From Leptasterias polaris (taxonomy: Eukaryota; Echinodermata; Asteroidea; Forcipulatida; Asteriidae), in assembly GCA_037783415.1 (NCBI GenBank), contig JAZGTN010000037.1, forward strand, positions 1,860,001 to 1,924,000: a stretch of DNA of 64,000 nucleotides. Direction: 5' to 3'. The notes below the pieces were generated by a model. It was given only the letters and a program-made list of their open reading frames with translations, did not search any database and was not told the DNA's origin. This document shows, one piece after another, positions 26,001 to 32,223 of the stretch. How positions within the stretch are numbered: the first letter of the stretch is position 1; each line of letters opens with the position of its first letter. Both the position numbers and the translations under genes were made by a program.

Positions 26001-29000
26001 TTCCCATCATACAATAACAAGTAGTTAAGTTGTTTTGTCATCGACCAATGTAGATCCGATTTGGGGGCATGCACCGTTTCAGTGGAGTCAATATGCAGAC
26101 GGGATTTAACAGAAGTGAATGCGTCACTTCTTATGAGCTGAGTTACAGTGAAGACGGTTTAGAGTGGTTCAACTATGATCAGGTAAGCAGGATTGTTATT
26201 TTAAGGGTTGTGGATCATTTTACATCACCCCTGCCCCCCCCCCCCCCCCCCGTCAGCAACATCACCATTGAAATTACATCATTGGTGTAGTGATTAGTAG
26301 ATTAATTGCCACTATCTGAAGTAATGTTTGAAGCTTTATACATAGTGTGGATAACACATTTTTTTCCAGAGCGAAATTTGAAACATGACGTCATTGAATT
26401 TACACTCCTACAGGAATCAATTTTCGTCAGTTAAAGTTCAAATTCAACGCCGTTTTGATTGAATATCATTGAAAGTTTTACGGATCCCCCTTCAAAGGTT
26501 GTAGACCTTTCATCTTTTAATTGCCCTTCCCTGGTTTTTTCTTCGAATATTTTCAGGTTTTTGTGAACGATTTTAACTACACCGAAAACGAGACGTCGTC
26601 ACTGAACATCATTCCTGTACCGTTCAACGGCGCGTTCCTCCGTATACGTCCTCAAACCTACCTGGAGAACACGTCATTCCCTTTGATGAGATTCGAGTTG
26701 CTTGGATGCAGACGATCTACTACTATTGACCTTACCGGTAAGACAGTCGTAATTTCCTGATCAATGTTTCTTTTTTATCAGTATATATCTTTTTATTAAA
26801 TAAAGATGTTAAATTGTTGTTCTTAAATGGCAACCACAATTGTTGTTACCGAATATTATTTATAATAAAAACATGTAAGTAAAATAAATTTTTAAAATGG
26901 GATCACTTACACTTTGAAAGTTTAATATGTTCAAGTTTTTAAATTATTTATAAGTTTCATCTGTTATATATTTTACCAGAATTAGTCATTAATAAATATT
27001 TTATAAACAACTTTTTCGTAAAATCCTTTTGTTTGTTTTGTATTCAGCTGCCTGTCAAACAACAGATTTCCCCGGTGAGTTTTACATTTTAAATTTTTAT
27101 ATATATTTCACATATTAGTCCGCAAGATGCAGGCATCGCTGTATTTTGTAGTTTTCATTTTCTTTTTGAACAAAATCCAGAAAGAAGTCCCCTTGTTTTC
27201 AATCAACCGTCACACCATTGTGACAACCAAACATGCTTATATTTTATAATGCTGCAATTGAAACAAGCGATCGGGTTGGGGTTCTTCGAGTGCCGTGTTC
27301 TCGACTTTCAGTTATTCAGATGGAAATATTTCACTGGAGGATTGGTACTGGTATGAACTTTAGAATCAGTGAGCTTTCAGATGGAAATATTTCTCTGGAG
27401 GATTGGTACTGGTATGAACTTTAGAATCAGTGAGCTTTCAGATGGAAATATTTCACTGGAGGATTGGAACTGGTATGAACTTTAGAACCAGTGAGCTTTC
27501 AGATGGAAATATTTCTCTGGAGGATTGTTACTGGTATGAACTTTAGAATCAGTGAGCTCTCAGATGGAAATATTTCACTGGAGGATTGGTACTGGTATGA
27601 ACTTTAGAATCAGTGAGCTTTCAGATGGAAATATTTCTCTGGAGGATTGGTACTGGTATGAACTTTAGAATCAGTGAGCTTTCAGATGGAAATATTTCAC
27701 TGGAGGATTGGTACTGGTATGAACTTTAGAACCAGTGAGCTTTCAGATGGAAATATTTCACTGGAGGATTGGTACTGGTATGAACTTTAGTAACAGTGAG
27801 CTTTCAGATGGAAATATTTCTCTGGAGGATTGGTACTGGTATGAACTTTAGAATCAGTGAGCTTTCAGATGGAAATATTTCTCTGGAGGATTGGTACTGG
27901 TATGAACTTTAGAACCAGTGAGCTTTCAGAGGGAAACACTTCTCTGGAGGATTGGTACTGGTATGAACTTTAGAATCAGTGAGCTTTCAGATGGAAATAT
28001 TTCTCTGGAGGATTGGTACTGGTATGAACTTACGAATCAGTGAGCTTTCAGAGGGAAACACTTCTCTGGAGGATTCGTACTGGTATAAACTTTAGAATCA
28101 GTGAGCTTTCAGATGGAAATATTTCGCTGGAGGATTTGTTTTTGTATGAACGTTAGAACCATTGAGCTTTCAGATGGAAAGTTAGAAGAAGAGCTGCATA
28201 CTTTACGTTTTGTTGAATGACAAACTTTTCATTTCAGCAGGTAATAATCAATCTAAATGTATTGTACACTATACCCCCTCAGATTATCCCTACTACGATC
28301 GTGGTTTCATCGTGGAGCCGAAATCAGGATACGTCTACGTTTGCATTCTGGAGTACATCGAGTAAGTCAAATAGGGATTTTTGGTATTTACTTTTTACCA
28401 TTTCGTCTTCGGGAATATAAAATTATTTGATAAAAAATTATATTTTAAAGTATTTTTGTTTGCCTTTCAGAACGCTCATACGTATTAAAGGAAAATAATG
28501 TGTGCGATTTTTTTTAAAATTAATTATCTATCAAGCACATTTTATGAATAAATTTTCGACAAATCTCTAAAGTGAGGGTTTAACGCCCGTTGATTTATCC
28601 CTCATTGTTCGCACCCGTTCTTAAAATCGGTCTGGAAGTAAGTTAATATGTTTTCTTTATTTGTTTTCAGCGGTCCAACCAGATGTTCCTATTCATTCGA
28701 TAATGGCACTACTTGGGAAGGTAAGCCCTGTTTTTCATAACCTAAAAAGTATTTCAATTCTATACCTTTACACTTATTGAGTAGTCCCGCTATGCATATA
28801 CTTGGCTAAGGGATTTGATATGTTGTATTGCTTATATTAGTACCTCTAAACGAGTGGTGGCACAAAAACATGAGGTTTAGATCTGCATGCTCTGATTTTC
28901 GTCACGAAGAACCAAACAAGTTGTTTTGGTTTTAATACACGGCATTACTGCTAACCTTAGTTTCTATGTTACATGTTTGTCGGTCCAAAGTTTTCCGAAC

Positions 29001-29807
29001 CCCCCCCCCCCTCGGCAAAAGCAATTTAATGAGCCCAATGGTTAGTCTATTGTTGTTTGTTTACTTAATTGTTTTTTCTTCAGATATTGATAATAACGTA
29101 GCCAGTATCATTGCCTTGGAACCGGACACAGTGGAACTATTCGGGGTGTCCCAAAACAGAAGAGCGATCATGCGCAGTGGGGACCTTGGTGTCACCTGGT
29201 CCAGTATGGAGCCAGAACGGTACCTGGACTTATCGAGTAAAGGTTACCTAATGGAGACGGCGAGGGTACCGTTTGTCGAGGTCTCTGATGTTCCAGATAT
29301 TGTCATGGCAACGGAGGGGAATAATGCATTCATCGAATGGGGAGGTAAGTTTATGAGCCAAAAAAGAACACAACTTTTAAAGGGTGTGGGTAACATTGGT
29401 TTGAAACACCCTTTGACATTATTTTTGCTGGAAATGTTTTTGAGAAATGAGTAAAACAAAACTCAATGTTGAAATGTATGCACTACCTGCGATTGGCAGC
29501 CATTTTACAATAATCCCAGTTCCGAAAAGGCTGAGGTGAAATATACCTTATTTGTTTGTCTTTCAGAAGTTCGCAAAAAAATGTTAAACTCATCAAATTG
29601 ACAACATGTAGTTTCACTGATTTTGTTCAAAACGATGACTGTGCTTCGCTAAATTTACAAACAATTCAACATTATTTGTAAGCAAAACAACTTAACTTCT
29701 CTTTGATTTCAGCGGCTACGGACGGACTGTACCGCAGAGAAGTGTCCAGTGTAGACGTGAATACAACAAGTGGATGGGAATTGATCGGCACGTGGGGGTT
29801 CCCCTGA
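1579..29807 (+). CDS. 3' part of a large secreted multidomain gene (cadherin-like, eight novel modules, F5/8C, Asp-box)
   Basis: This is a gene model of 26 exons: 1579-2021, 3764-4042, 4833-5063, 5550-5736, 6854-6967, 8744-8934, 13418-13657, 14683-14946, 15272-15775, 16462-16759, 17002-17204, 17887-18006, 18544-18765, 19544-19693, 20705-21011, 22401-22665, 23548-23719, 24570-24789, 25208-25383, 26054-26182, 26557-26737, 27048-27074, 28283-28361, 28671-28720, 29084-29344 and 29713-29807. All have GT-AG borders and the phases agree at every junction, giving 1801 codons plus stop. The layout is one cadherin-like repeat, eight modules of about 165 residues, a discoidin domain and a C-terminal Asp-box region. 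No hydrophobic membrane span is seen near the C-terminus and there are many N-x-S/T sites, so the product is probably secreted or matrix-bound. The 5' end lies outside the window. I do not recognise an orthologue by name. Confidence 0.85.
2329..3275. mobile_element. non-autonomous DNA transposon with about 50-bp terminal inverted repeats
   Basis: The left end (from TCAGTCCGCGCAAAGTGC at 2329) matches the reverse complement of the right end (to 3275) over about 50 bases, including the CAACGTTGCAGTATTG core. No coding capacity is seen inside. It lies in the intron between the cadherin-like exon and module 1. The flanks do not give a clear target duplication. Confidence 0.7.
3764..4042 (+). CDS. 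exon 2: module 1, N-half
   Basis: A phase 0-0 exon of 93 codons between ttgtacgcag and GTGAGT. It carries the N-terminal half of the repeated module: a hydrophobic LLLTIWLP strand and a CNPVFSHVGSNYQ stretch. The stretch aligns with the C-x7-G-x-N-x2-C signature of the other modules, with the second Cys replaced. Confidence 0.85.
4065..4211. mobile_element. short MITE (about 147 bp)
   Basis: The ends are imperfect inverted repeats: GGCTTGATCTCACAAAGAGC on the left against a right end whose complement reads GGCTCGATTTCACAAAGCAC. It lies just after the donor of exon 2. This type of end is common in marine invertebrate MITEs (recollection, not searched). Confidence 0.65.
4235..4500 (+). repeat. 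tRNA-derived SINE copy
   Basis: It contains a B-box-like GGTTCGAGTCCCGC at about 4257, followed by a body with TGTCCTTAAGCAAGACAC and GATGGGACGTAAA blocks. These are typical of SINEs seen across marine invertebrates (recollection). The A box is degraded. Confidence 0.6.
4833..5063 (+). CDS. exon 3: module 1, C-half
   Basis: A phase 0-0 exon of 77 codons. It starts with the LDLGAVSNNG signature (hDhGxhxN) that opens every C-half. A strand-like LQFTVILQ and the YWVSAGVSYG segment follow. Confidence 0.85.
5550..5736 (+). CDS. exon 4: module 2, N-half
   Basis: The exon runs from phase 0 to phase 1. It encodes an alternating hydrophobic strand (IFQIDLVV), N-linked sites, and KICELQLAGK. KICELQLAGK begins the C-x7-G-x-N-x2-C motif, which is completed across the next intron. 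Confidence 0.8.
5831..6054. mobile_element. MITE-like repeat, family 1, copy 1
   Basis: It begins CCGGTGTGGCAGAAGATTCTGT and ends CTATGACACCGG, an imperfect terminal inverted repeat. It contains poly-C and GGCCGG runs. Related copies lie at about 16070-16222 and 62915-63068. Confidence 0.65.
6516..6787. mobile_element. hairpin MITE with about 95-bp arms
   Basis: The left arm (about 6516-6611) is nearly the perfect reverse complement of the right arm (about 6690-6787), including CTAGCGAC/GTCGCTAG and the block around GATCTTGAACTC. The loop is about 80 bases. It ends about 65 bases before exon 5. Confidence 0.8.
6854..6967 (+). CDS. exon 5: module 2, middle
   Basis: A phase 1-1 exon of 114 bases. 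It completes the Cys motif (GDNFDC) and holds the LDFGNVVNTG signature. In module 2 the N-half/C-half border therefore falls inside an exon, unlike module 1. Confidence 0.8.
7717..7945. mobile_element. piggyBac-type MITE remnant (family with 20278-20645)
   Basis: It begins TTAAAGGCAGTGGACAC and continues with the same blocks, in reverse order, as the complete copy at 20278-20645 (TCAAAGACCAGT, CACTTGGTGTAT, AAATAACAAA). The far end is lost. Similar partial stretches are at about 2085-2200 and 14420-14530. Confidence 0.65.
7968..8356 (+). repeat. SINE-like unit with tRNA-like head, flanked by an 80-bp direct repeat
   Basis: A body of about 160 bases (8050-8209) is followed by a tRNA-like sequence (8210-8282). 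The segment CAATTTTTCCTTGTTCAACTC through about 80 bases occurs both before (7968-8047) and after (8281-8356) this unit, as in a tandem dimer. The body recurs at 13690-13860 and 23267-23460. Confidence 0.7.
8210..8282 (+). other. tRNA-like sequence (SINE-derived, probably not a working tRNA)
   Basis: Acceptor arms GGCTAGA and TCTAGTC pair fully with one G-U. The D arm GCTC/GAGC and a GGTTCAAATCC B box are present. The anticodon stem and T stem each have one mismatch, and position 33 is C, not the invariant T; the nominal anticodon is GTC. The conserved flanking body favours a SINE part over a functional tRNA gene. Confidence 0.65.
8744..8934 (+). CDS. exon 6: module 2, C-half
   Basis: The exon starts in phase 1 and ends in phase 0 at ATG|GTGAGT. 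It encodes the last strands of module 2, including AVVYITD and YWLGVTVVV, which match YWVSAGVSY of module 1. Confidence 0.8.
9723..13378. mobile_element. foldback transposon with very long inverted arms and 9-bp target duplication
   Basis: The element is 3.66 kb and almost wholly made of two inverted arms meeting near 11350. The left arm (9723-11330) reads as the reverse complement of the right arm (11370-13378). Direct repeats TTTTAATTA at 9714-9722 and 13379-13387 flank it exactly, fitting an 8-11 bp target duplication as in Mutator-like elements (inference). The right arm is longer because about 370 bases are duplicated in tandem (about 11811-12190 and 12193-12530). No long ORF is present. 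It sits in the intron between exons 6 and 7. Confidence 0.85.
13418..13657 (+). CDS. exon 7: module 3, N-half
   Basis: A phase 0-0 exon of 80 codons. It carries the clearest N-half: a GGYAV/GGTVGFMISIDIP strand pair, NTTSVFIVDVSMP, and the SICRAEVVYRGYNIPC signature. It begins only 40 bases after the foldback element ends. Confidence 0.88.
13690..13900 (+). repeat. SINE-like unit, second copy
   Basis: It matches the body at 8050-8209, with shared CCCAGGTTGTATCGTA and GAATGGCTTCTGACTGGCA blocks. The tRNA-like part is cut after the A box and joined to the tail sequence. Confidence 0.7.
14683..14946 (+). CDS. exon 8: module 3, C-half
   Basis: A phase 0-0 exon of 88 codons. It has FNFGGITNLG, then KLLVTAELL, an NGTLFDVTAGVRYE segment equal to YWVSAGVSYG, and ILWVSEAPI. 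Confidence 0.87.
15272..15775 (+). CDS. exon 9: module 4, both halves in one exon
   Basis: A phase 0-0 exon of 168 codons. It holds a whole module without an intron: VAFNITVNIP, SICRVEVVKIGPNFYC, VDLGVVTNS, FVVEVSLH, VTVTVQASYG and TWLGSMDY. The other modules are split by one or two introns at the middle. There are several N-x-S/T sites. Confidence 0.9.
15943..16058. repeat. 29-bp tandem repeat, four copies
   Basis: The unit CTGTTGTAACC..GTGTCCTATGGTAAA repeats at 15943, 15972, 16001 and 16030 with period 29. It lies in the intron after exon 9. Confidence 0.85.
16070..16222. mobile_element. MITE-like repeat, family 1, degraded copy
   Basis: It shares the GAGATTCTGTC start, the GAGGGCACTATCAGAAG block and the AGAATCTCC end with the copies at 5831-6054 and 62915-63068, partly in the opposite orientation. 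The terminal repeats are weak. Confidence 0.5.
16462..16759 (+). CDS. exon 10: module 5, N-half
   Basis: The exon runs from phase 0 to phase 1. It encodes LVPGQSKFLRAGGLAVYHLSV, SVCRTRLISGGRNLPC and LDIGPVKNTG, so the C-half signature is on the same exon. Confidence 0.88.
17002..17204 (+). CDS. exon 11: module 5, C-half
   Basis: The exon runs from phase 1 to phase 0. It encodes KIIAQIVVKLED and EFEATVKVGDTELFVVPEE, which align with the late strands of the other modules. Confidence 0.82.
17887..18006 (+). CDS. exon 12: module 6, first strands
   Basis: A phase 0-0 exon of 40 codons. It contains PLVTIGGAVVYNLDIYVP, the opening strands of the N-half. An extra intron separates it from the Cys motif. 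Confidence 0.82.
18544..18765 (+). CDS. exon 13: module 6, Cys motif and mid part
   Basis: A phase 0-0 exon of 74 codons. It has TVCEARLIGSGWNVPC and IDAGAIANMM. The intron before it (18007-18543) is rich in ATTGAT/ATCGAT words and holds nothing else I can name. Confidence 0.85.
19544..19693 (+). CDS. exon 14: module 6, C-half
   Basis: A phase 0-0 exon of 50 codons. It has VRVQLVVRLEND and YYFRATFNAT, matching the final strands of the module. The 778-base intron before it contains a poly-C tract and no recognised element. Confidence 0.82.
20278..20645. mobile_element. piggyBac-type MITE, complete copy with TTAA duplication
   Basis: The element is 368 bases, flanked by TTAA at 20274-20277 and 20646-20649. 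The ends are inverted: AGGCACTGTACACGTTTGGTAATT against a right end ending CAGTGCCT. It carries no gene. The family looks like one common in echinoderm introns (recollection). Confidence 0.85.
20705..21011 (+). CDS. exon 15: module 7, N-half
   Basis: The exon ends in phase 1. It has an N-terminal YYLKITTTA strand, ITLPTAADEAF, a SDMQLIRVGKNYAC stretch in which the first Cys of the signature is Ser, and IDLGVITNHG. The acceptor could also be 12 bases later (start 20717), in the same frame. Confidence 0.83.
21558..22265. repeat. direct repeats: 155-bp pair enclosing about 90-bp tandem units
   Basis: The block from CGTTTTAAAACCCCATTCAAAG to GTAAAAGTTGTTG occurs at 21558-21712 and again at about 22027-22173. 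Between them, units with GGCTGATTACTATACAAGCCTCGGCTTATCAATC repeat three times with a further degraded copy at about 22216. No coding signal is seen. Confidence 0.8.
22401..22665 (+). CDS. exon 16: module 7, C-half, and start of module 8
   Basis: The exon runs from phase 1 to phase 2. It has ILISLEVQLADHFD, EILFDIYFDYSL and, after a short linker, VEFNITIPEYDP, which begins the next module. Confidence 0.82.
23267..23465 (+). repeat. SINE-like unit, third copy
   Basis: It matches the body of the 8050-8282 copy (CCAGGTTGTATTGTA, GTGTGATCCCTGG, GGATGGCTTCT) and the tRNA-like part (TAGATAGCTCA...TTCAAATCC), with small deletions. Confidence 0.7.
23548..23719 (+). CDS. exon 17: module 8, N-half (divergent)
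   Basis: The exon runs from phase 2 to phase 0. It has LLLTELTVYHTN, VMIYLMLPYYLELD and a PLCLKSTDAGYKLH stretch where the Cys motif is degenerate. Confidence 0.75.
24570..24789 (+). CDS. exon 18: module 8, C-half (divergent)
   Basis: The exon runs from phase 0 to phase 1. It has FTVWFNISMDPN and a TLIMDLSFNTE end. The hDhGxhxN signature is not recognisable, so this is the most divergent module. Confidence 0.75.
24930..25060 (-). repeat. antisense tRNA-derived SINE fragment
   Basis: Read on the minus strand it shows GTGGGTTCACATCCCAC, a B-box match, followed by degraded SINE body. Only a fragment is recognisable. Confidence 0.4.
25208..25383 (+). CDS. exon 19: F5/8 type C domain, first part
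   Basis: The exon runs from phase 1 to phase 0. It starts CFEVLGVEND, with IQDCQITSSSY and ARLNSESGWAPAI, the standard opening of a discoidin (coagulation factor 5/8 C) domain. Such domains bind carbohydrate or phospholipid head groups outside the cell. Confidence 0.9.
25696..25890 (+). repeat. tRNA-derived SINE fragment
   Basis: It contains TGGTTCGAATCCCGC at about 25733, a near perfect B box, followed by a SINE-like body. The A box is weak. Confidence 0.45.
26054..26182 (+). CDS. exon 20: F5/8 type C domain, middle
   Basis: A phase 0-0 exon of 43 codons. It contains TSYELSYSEDGLEWFNYDQ, equal to the VxxYxVxYSxDGxxW core of discoidin domains. Confidence 0.9.
26557..26737 (+). CDS. exon 21: F5/8 type C domain, end
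   Basis: The exon runs from phase 0 to phase 1. It has AFLRIRPQTY and MRFELLGC, the C-terminal strands and the closing Cys of the domain. Confidence 0.9.
27048..27074 (+). CDS. exon 22: 27-nt micro-exon
   Basis: A phase 1-1 exon between tgtattcag and GTGAGT. It encodes ACQTTDFP with the shared split codons and keeps the frame between the discoidin domain and the Asp-box region. Skipping it would also keep the frame. Confidence 0.7.
27317..28185. repeat. 61-bp minisatellite, about 14 copies
   Basis: The unit CAGATGGAAATATTTCWCTGG...GAACTTTAGAATCAGTGAGCTTT repeats with period 61 and small variation between copies. It lies in the intron between exons 22 and 23. One lone unit of the same type is at 34985-35050 in the transporter intron. 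Confidence 0.92.
28283..28361 (+). CDS. exon 23: start of the Asp-box region
   Basis: The exon runs from phase 1 to phase 2. It encodes YDRGFIVEPKSGYVYVCILEYI, which resembles beta-propeller strands. Confidence 0.8.
28671..28720 (+). CDS. exon 24: first Asp-box
   Basis: A 50-base exon, phase 2 to 1. It encodes CSYSFDNGTTWE, an S-x-D-x-G-x-T-W Asp-box (BNR) motif as found in sialidase and sortilin-type propellers. Confidence 0.8.
29084..29344 (+). CDS. exon 25: second Asp-box
   Basis: The exon runs from phase 1 to phase 1. It encodes VELFGVSQNRRAIMRSGDLG followed by VTW, a second Asp-box, and later IVMATEGNNAFIEWG. Confidence 0.83.
29713..29807 (+). CDS. exon 26: terminal exon with stop
   Basis: It starts in phase 1 and ends with TGA at 29805-29807. 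It encodes ATDGLYRREVSSVDV and a short tail ending GTWGFP. No membrane span or GPI-like end is present. Only two full Asp-boxes precede it, too few for a whole propeller. Confidence 0.83.
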
Positions 29808-31934
29808 TCATGATGTCATTTAGACATTACACAGTCGGTCGGGTAGGCTATTGATATCTGGGACAAAGTTTCAGTAATAATTACATAAGAGAGAAGTGCA
29901 AGGACTCCTAACTCTGTTGACTATAAGTGCATGCATCTTTATTGACCCAATCACGAAGCTCGTTATCGATGACGTAAGGCCATCTGATAAGGCTGTTTGG
30001 AGATTGTTTACAAAAACTTGCAAATGTTTTGGCAGAAGAGTCGTTGATACTACAAACGTGTAAGTTACGTGATAGAAACTATTTCTATTGTTAGCATGGA
30101 AAATGAAGAAAATTAAACAAATAAGGGCTCCGAACCGAACTGGTTTGTTCTAATAATAGATGTTATTTGTTGAAATTCTTTCAAAGTCATTGTCCTTTAA
30201 TAAAATGATATTATGTCAAGATGGGGGGGGGGGGGGCTCAATCTGTAAAACGATTTTTATTTAACATGTACACTATTTGTGTTTTAAATAATGTATAATA
30301 TCTAGATACTTAAATATATGTAATAGGACTTTGTACATTCCCTGCAATAATTTGCCTGTAAATTTGAAAAAAAATAGTATATATTATTCAATACTAAATT
30401 TAAAGACAATAGTTTCTTATTACAAGCAACTAGCTAATTGATGTATAACTTTAAGTTTAACAATTTTACCACGACGTTAATGTTAATCTAGACTAGATAC
30501 ATTCAAATTACATGTGTACATAACTATAAAGATTAAATTGTCATATACGATTGTTCAGACGTTTCTAAAGTCTGGAGGTTCCATTTTGTTTGGAGCTAAA
30601 TCGCCAATATATCGTCTTGTATCTATTTGCCAAAGGAGAACATGTTAATGCCGTTGTAACCTCAAAAGAATTATCTGTATTCTAGTGAACATTATTGAAT
30701 AAGTATTGAATCTTTTGAAAAATAAATGTAAAACAATTATTGGGGGGGGGGGCGATGATTTGATTGTGACGTTAAGGTTACCGAGAATAAAATGTAATCT
30801 TGAATATCAATGAAGAGTCTTGCAATAAATTGATTTGATTTAATTAATTTATTTATTTATTTTTATTTTTCATAAATTATTTCATTTTTACTTTTATTTG
30901 TTAATGGTCACACTATAGTGTAGGTTCACACTCCTTGGCATATATCAGAAATAGGGAACAACATGAACATCATTGAGGGCTAATTACCCTAATCATATAG
31001 ATGGAGGTTCTTCCAATCATGCCTTAGTGTATATTTGAAAATGGGGTTACGATGTGGACTTGCCTATAGCTCCAATAAGTCGTATTTGTGAGATCTTAGC
31101 GAGAAACACTATCTCATGAGTCGAGTCATTTTGTAAAATAACTCGACCTGGCAAGTCGGATCTCATTCTCTTTTGTTTCGTACTATACATTTTCCTTTGG
31201 TTCCCCCATAGTTGGCCTCTGTTGTGGCTTTGATATTGTGTCATCACATTTTTAAAGTTTTTACATTGTAAGGGGAGCGCTCTTTAAAGGTGTTTGTTTT
31301 TGTTTTTGTGCAATTTCTAAGCTTTCATTTGCTTTTAACAAGAATAGTCGCTTCTTATTAGCGCATGATTTCGTCACACAGTGGCGGTTCTGAAATGTCT
31401 TGTAATTTTCTTCGAGACCCGAATCAATTAGTAATAAGGGTACTGCTTGGAGGCCCGTTCTACAAAAGTGATTCCAACATAACATCAGTGATAGCGGATC
31501 ATTACATTCAGTTCATTGAACTACTAGTAACCTCTCTCGTTCAAAGTTTGAAGTTTTAAGTGCTGATAACCGATAAACAATTGGTAGCGTTCGGTGGGTA
31601 CAAATACGAAATAATATAATACAGTGTTGTAATGCAGACGACTACACAACAAAACTGGTTCTGGCCAGTTGTGCTGAAAATAAAACAGAAACAAACACGC
31701 TGATTACAGATGGGTTTGATGCAACAGCATGACTTAACATATATAGTTGGTTAGTTTAGACCAATGTAGTCAGTCATTTCAAGCTGTAAACAGAATGTTC
31801 ACATACCCAGTCCCCATTCCGAGTGGTGAAAAGTTTTTCAGCTATTTTGTGTATTTCTACGTCCATGGGTACCAACTGTTCCTATTCTATACTTGAAAAC
31901 TTAAAAAAGATACAAAAACCCTCACCTTAGAACA
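29808..31934. other. 3' untranslated region and intergenic DNA
   Basis: AT-rich DNA. AATAAA-type signals occur at about 30197 and 30721, either of which could end the upstream transcript. From about 30776 the sequence is homologous to 39226 onward, marking the left edge of a tandem duplication. The stretch just before 31935 is conserved in the second copy and probably holds the transporter 5' untranslated region. Confidence 0.6.
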
Positions 31935-32223
31935 ATGAAGGCAGCAGCTACCGTATCCGATGATCCACCGAGTTATTCAGCAAGAGCTGAACCCGAAAGC
32001 TCAGCTCTTGGGGATGCAAAAGAGAAGACGGAAGAGGGGCCGAAGATGGACTCGGGGTGGTCTTGGGTGGTGCTGGCCGGCGCATTCATGGTCAATTTCA
32101 CCGCCATCGGTTTCATTGCTTCCCTCGGTGTCTTCTTCAATGTCTGGATGGAGTATTTTGAGGCCACTGCGGCGAGTACCAGCTGGGTCATCTCGGTTGG
32201 ATCTCTCCTGAGGGGAGTTTTGA
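31935..32223 (+). CDS. transporter copy A, exon 1
   Basis: It starts at ATG in acaATGAAGG and ends in phase 1 at TTGA|GTAAG. It encodes a short charged N-terminus and span 1 with GWSWVVLAGAF, then STSWVISVGSLLRG. Confidence 0.88.
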
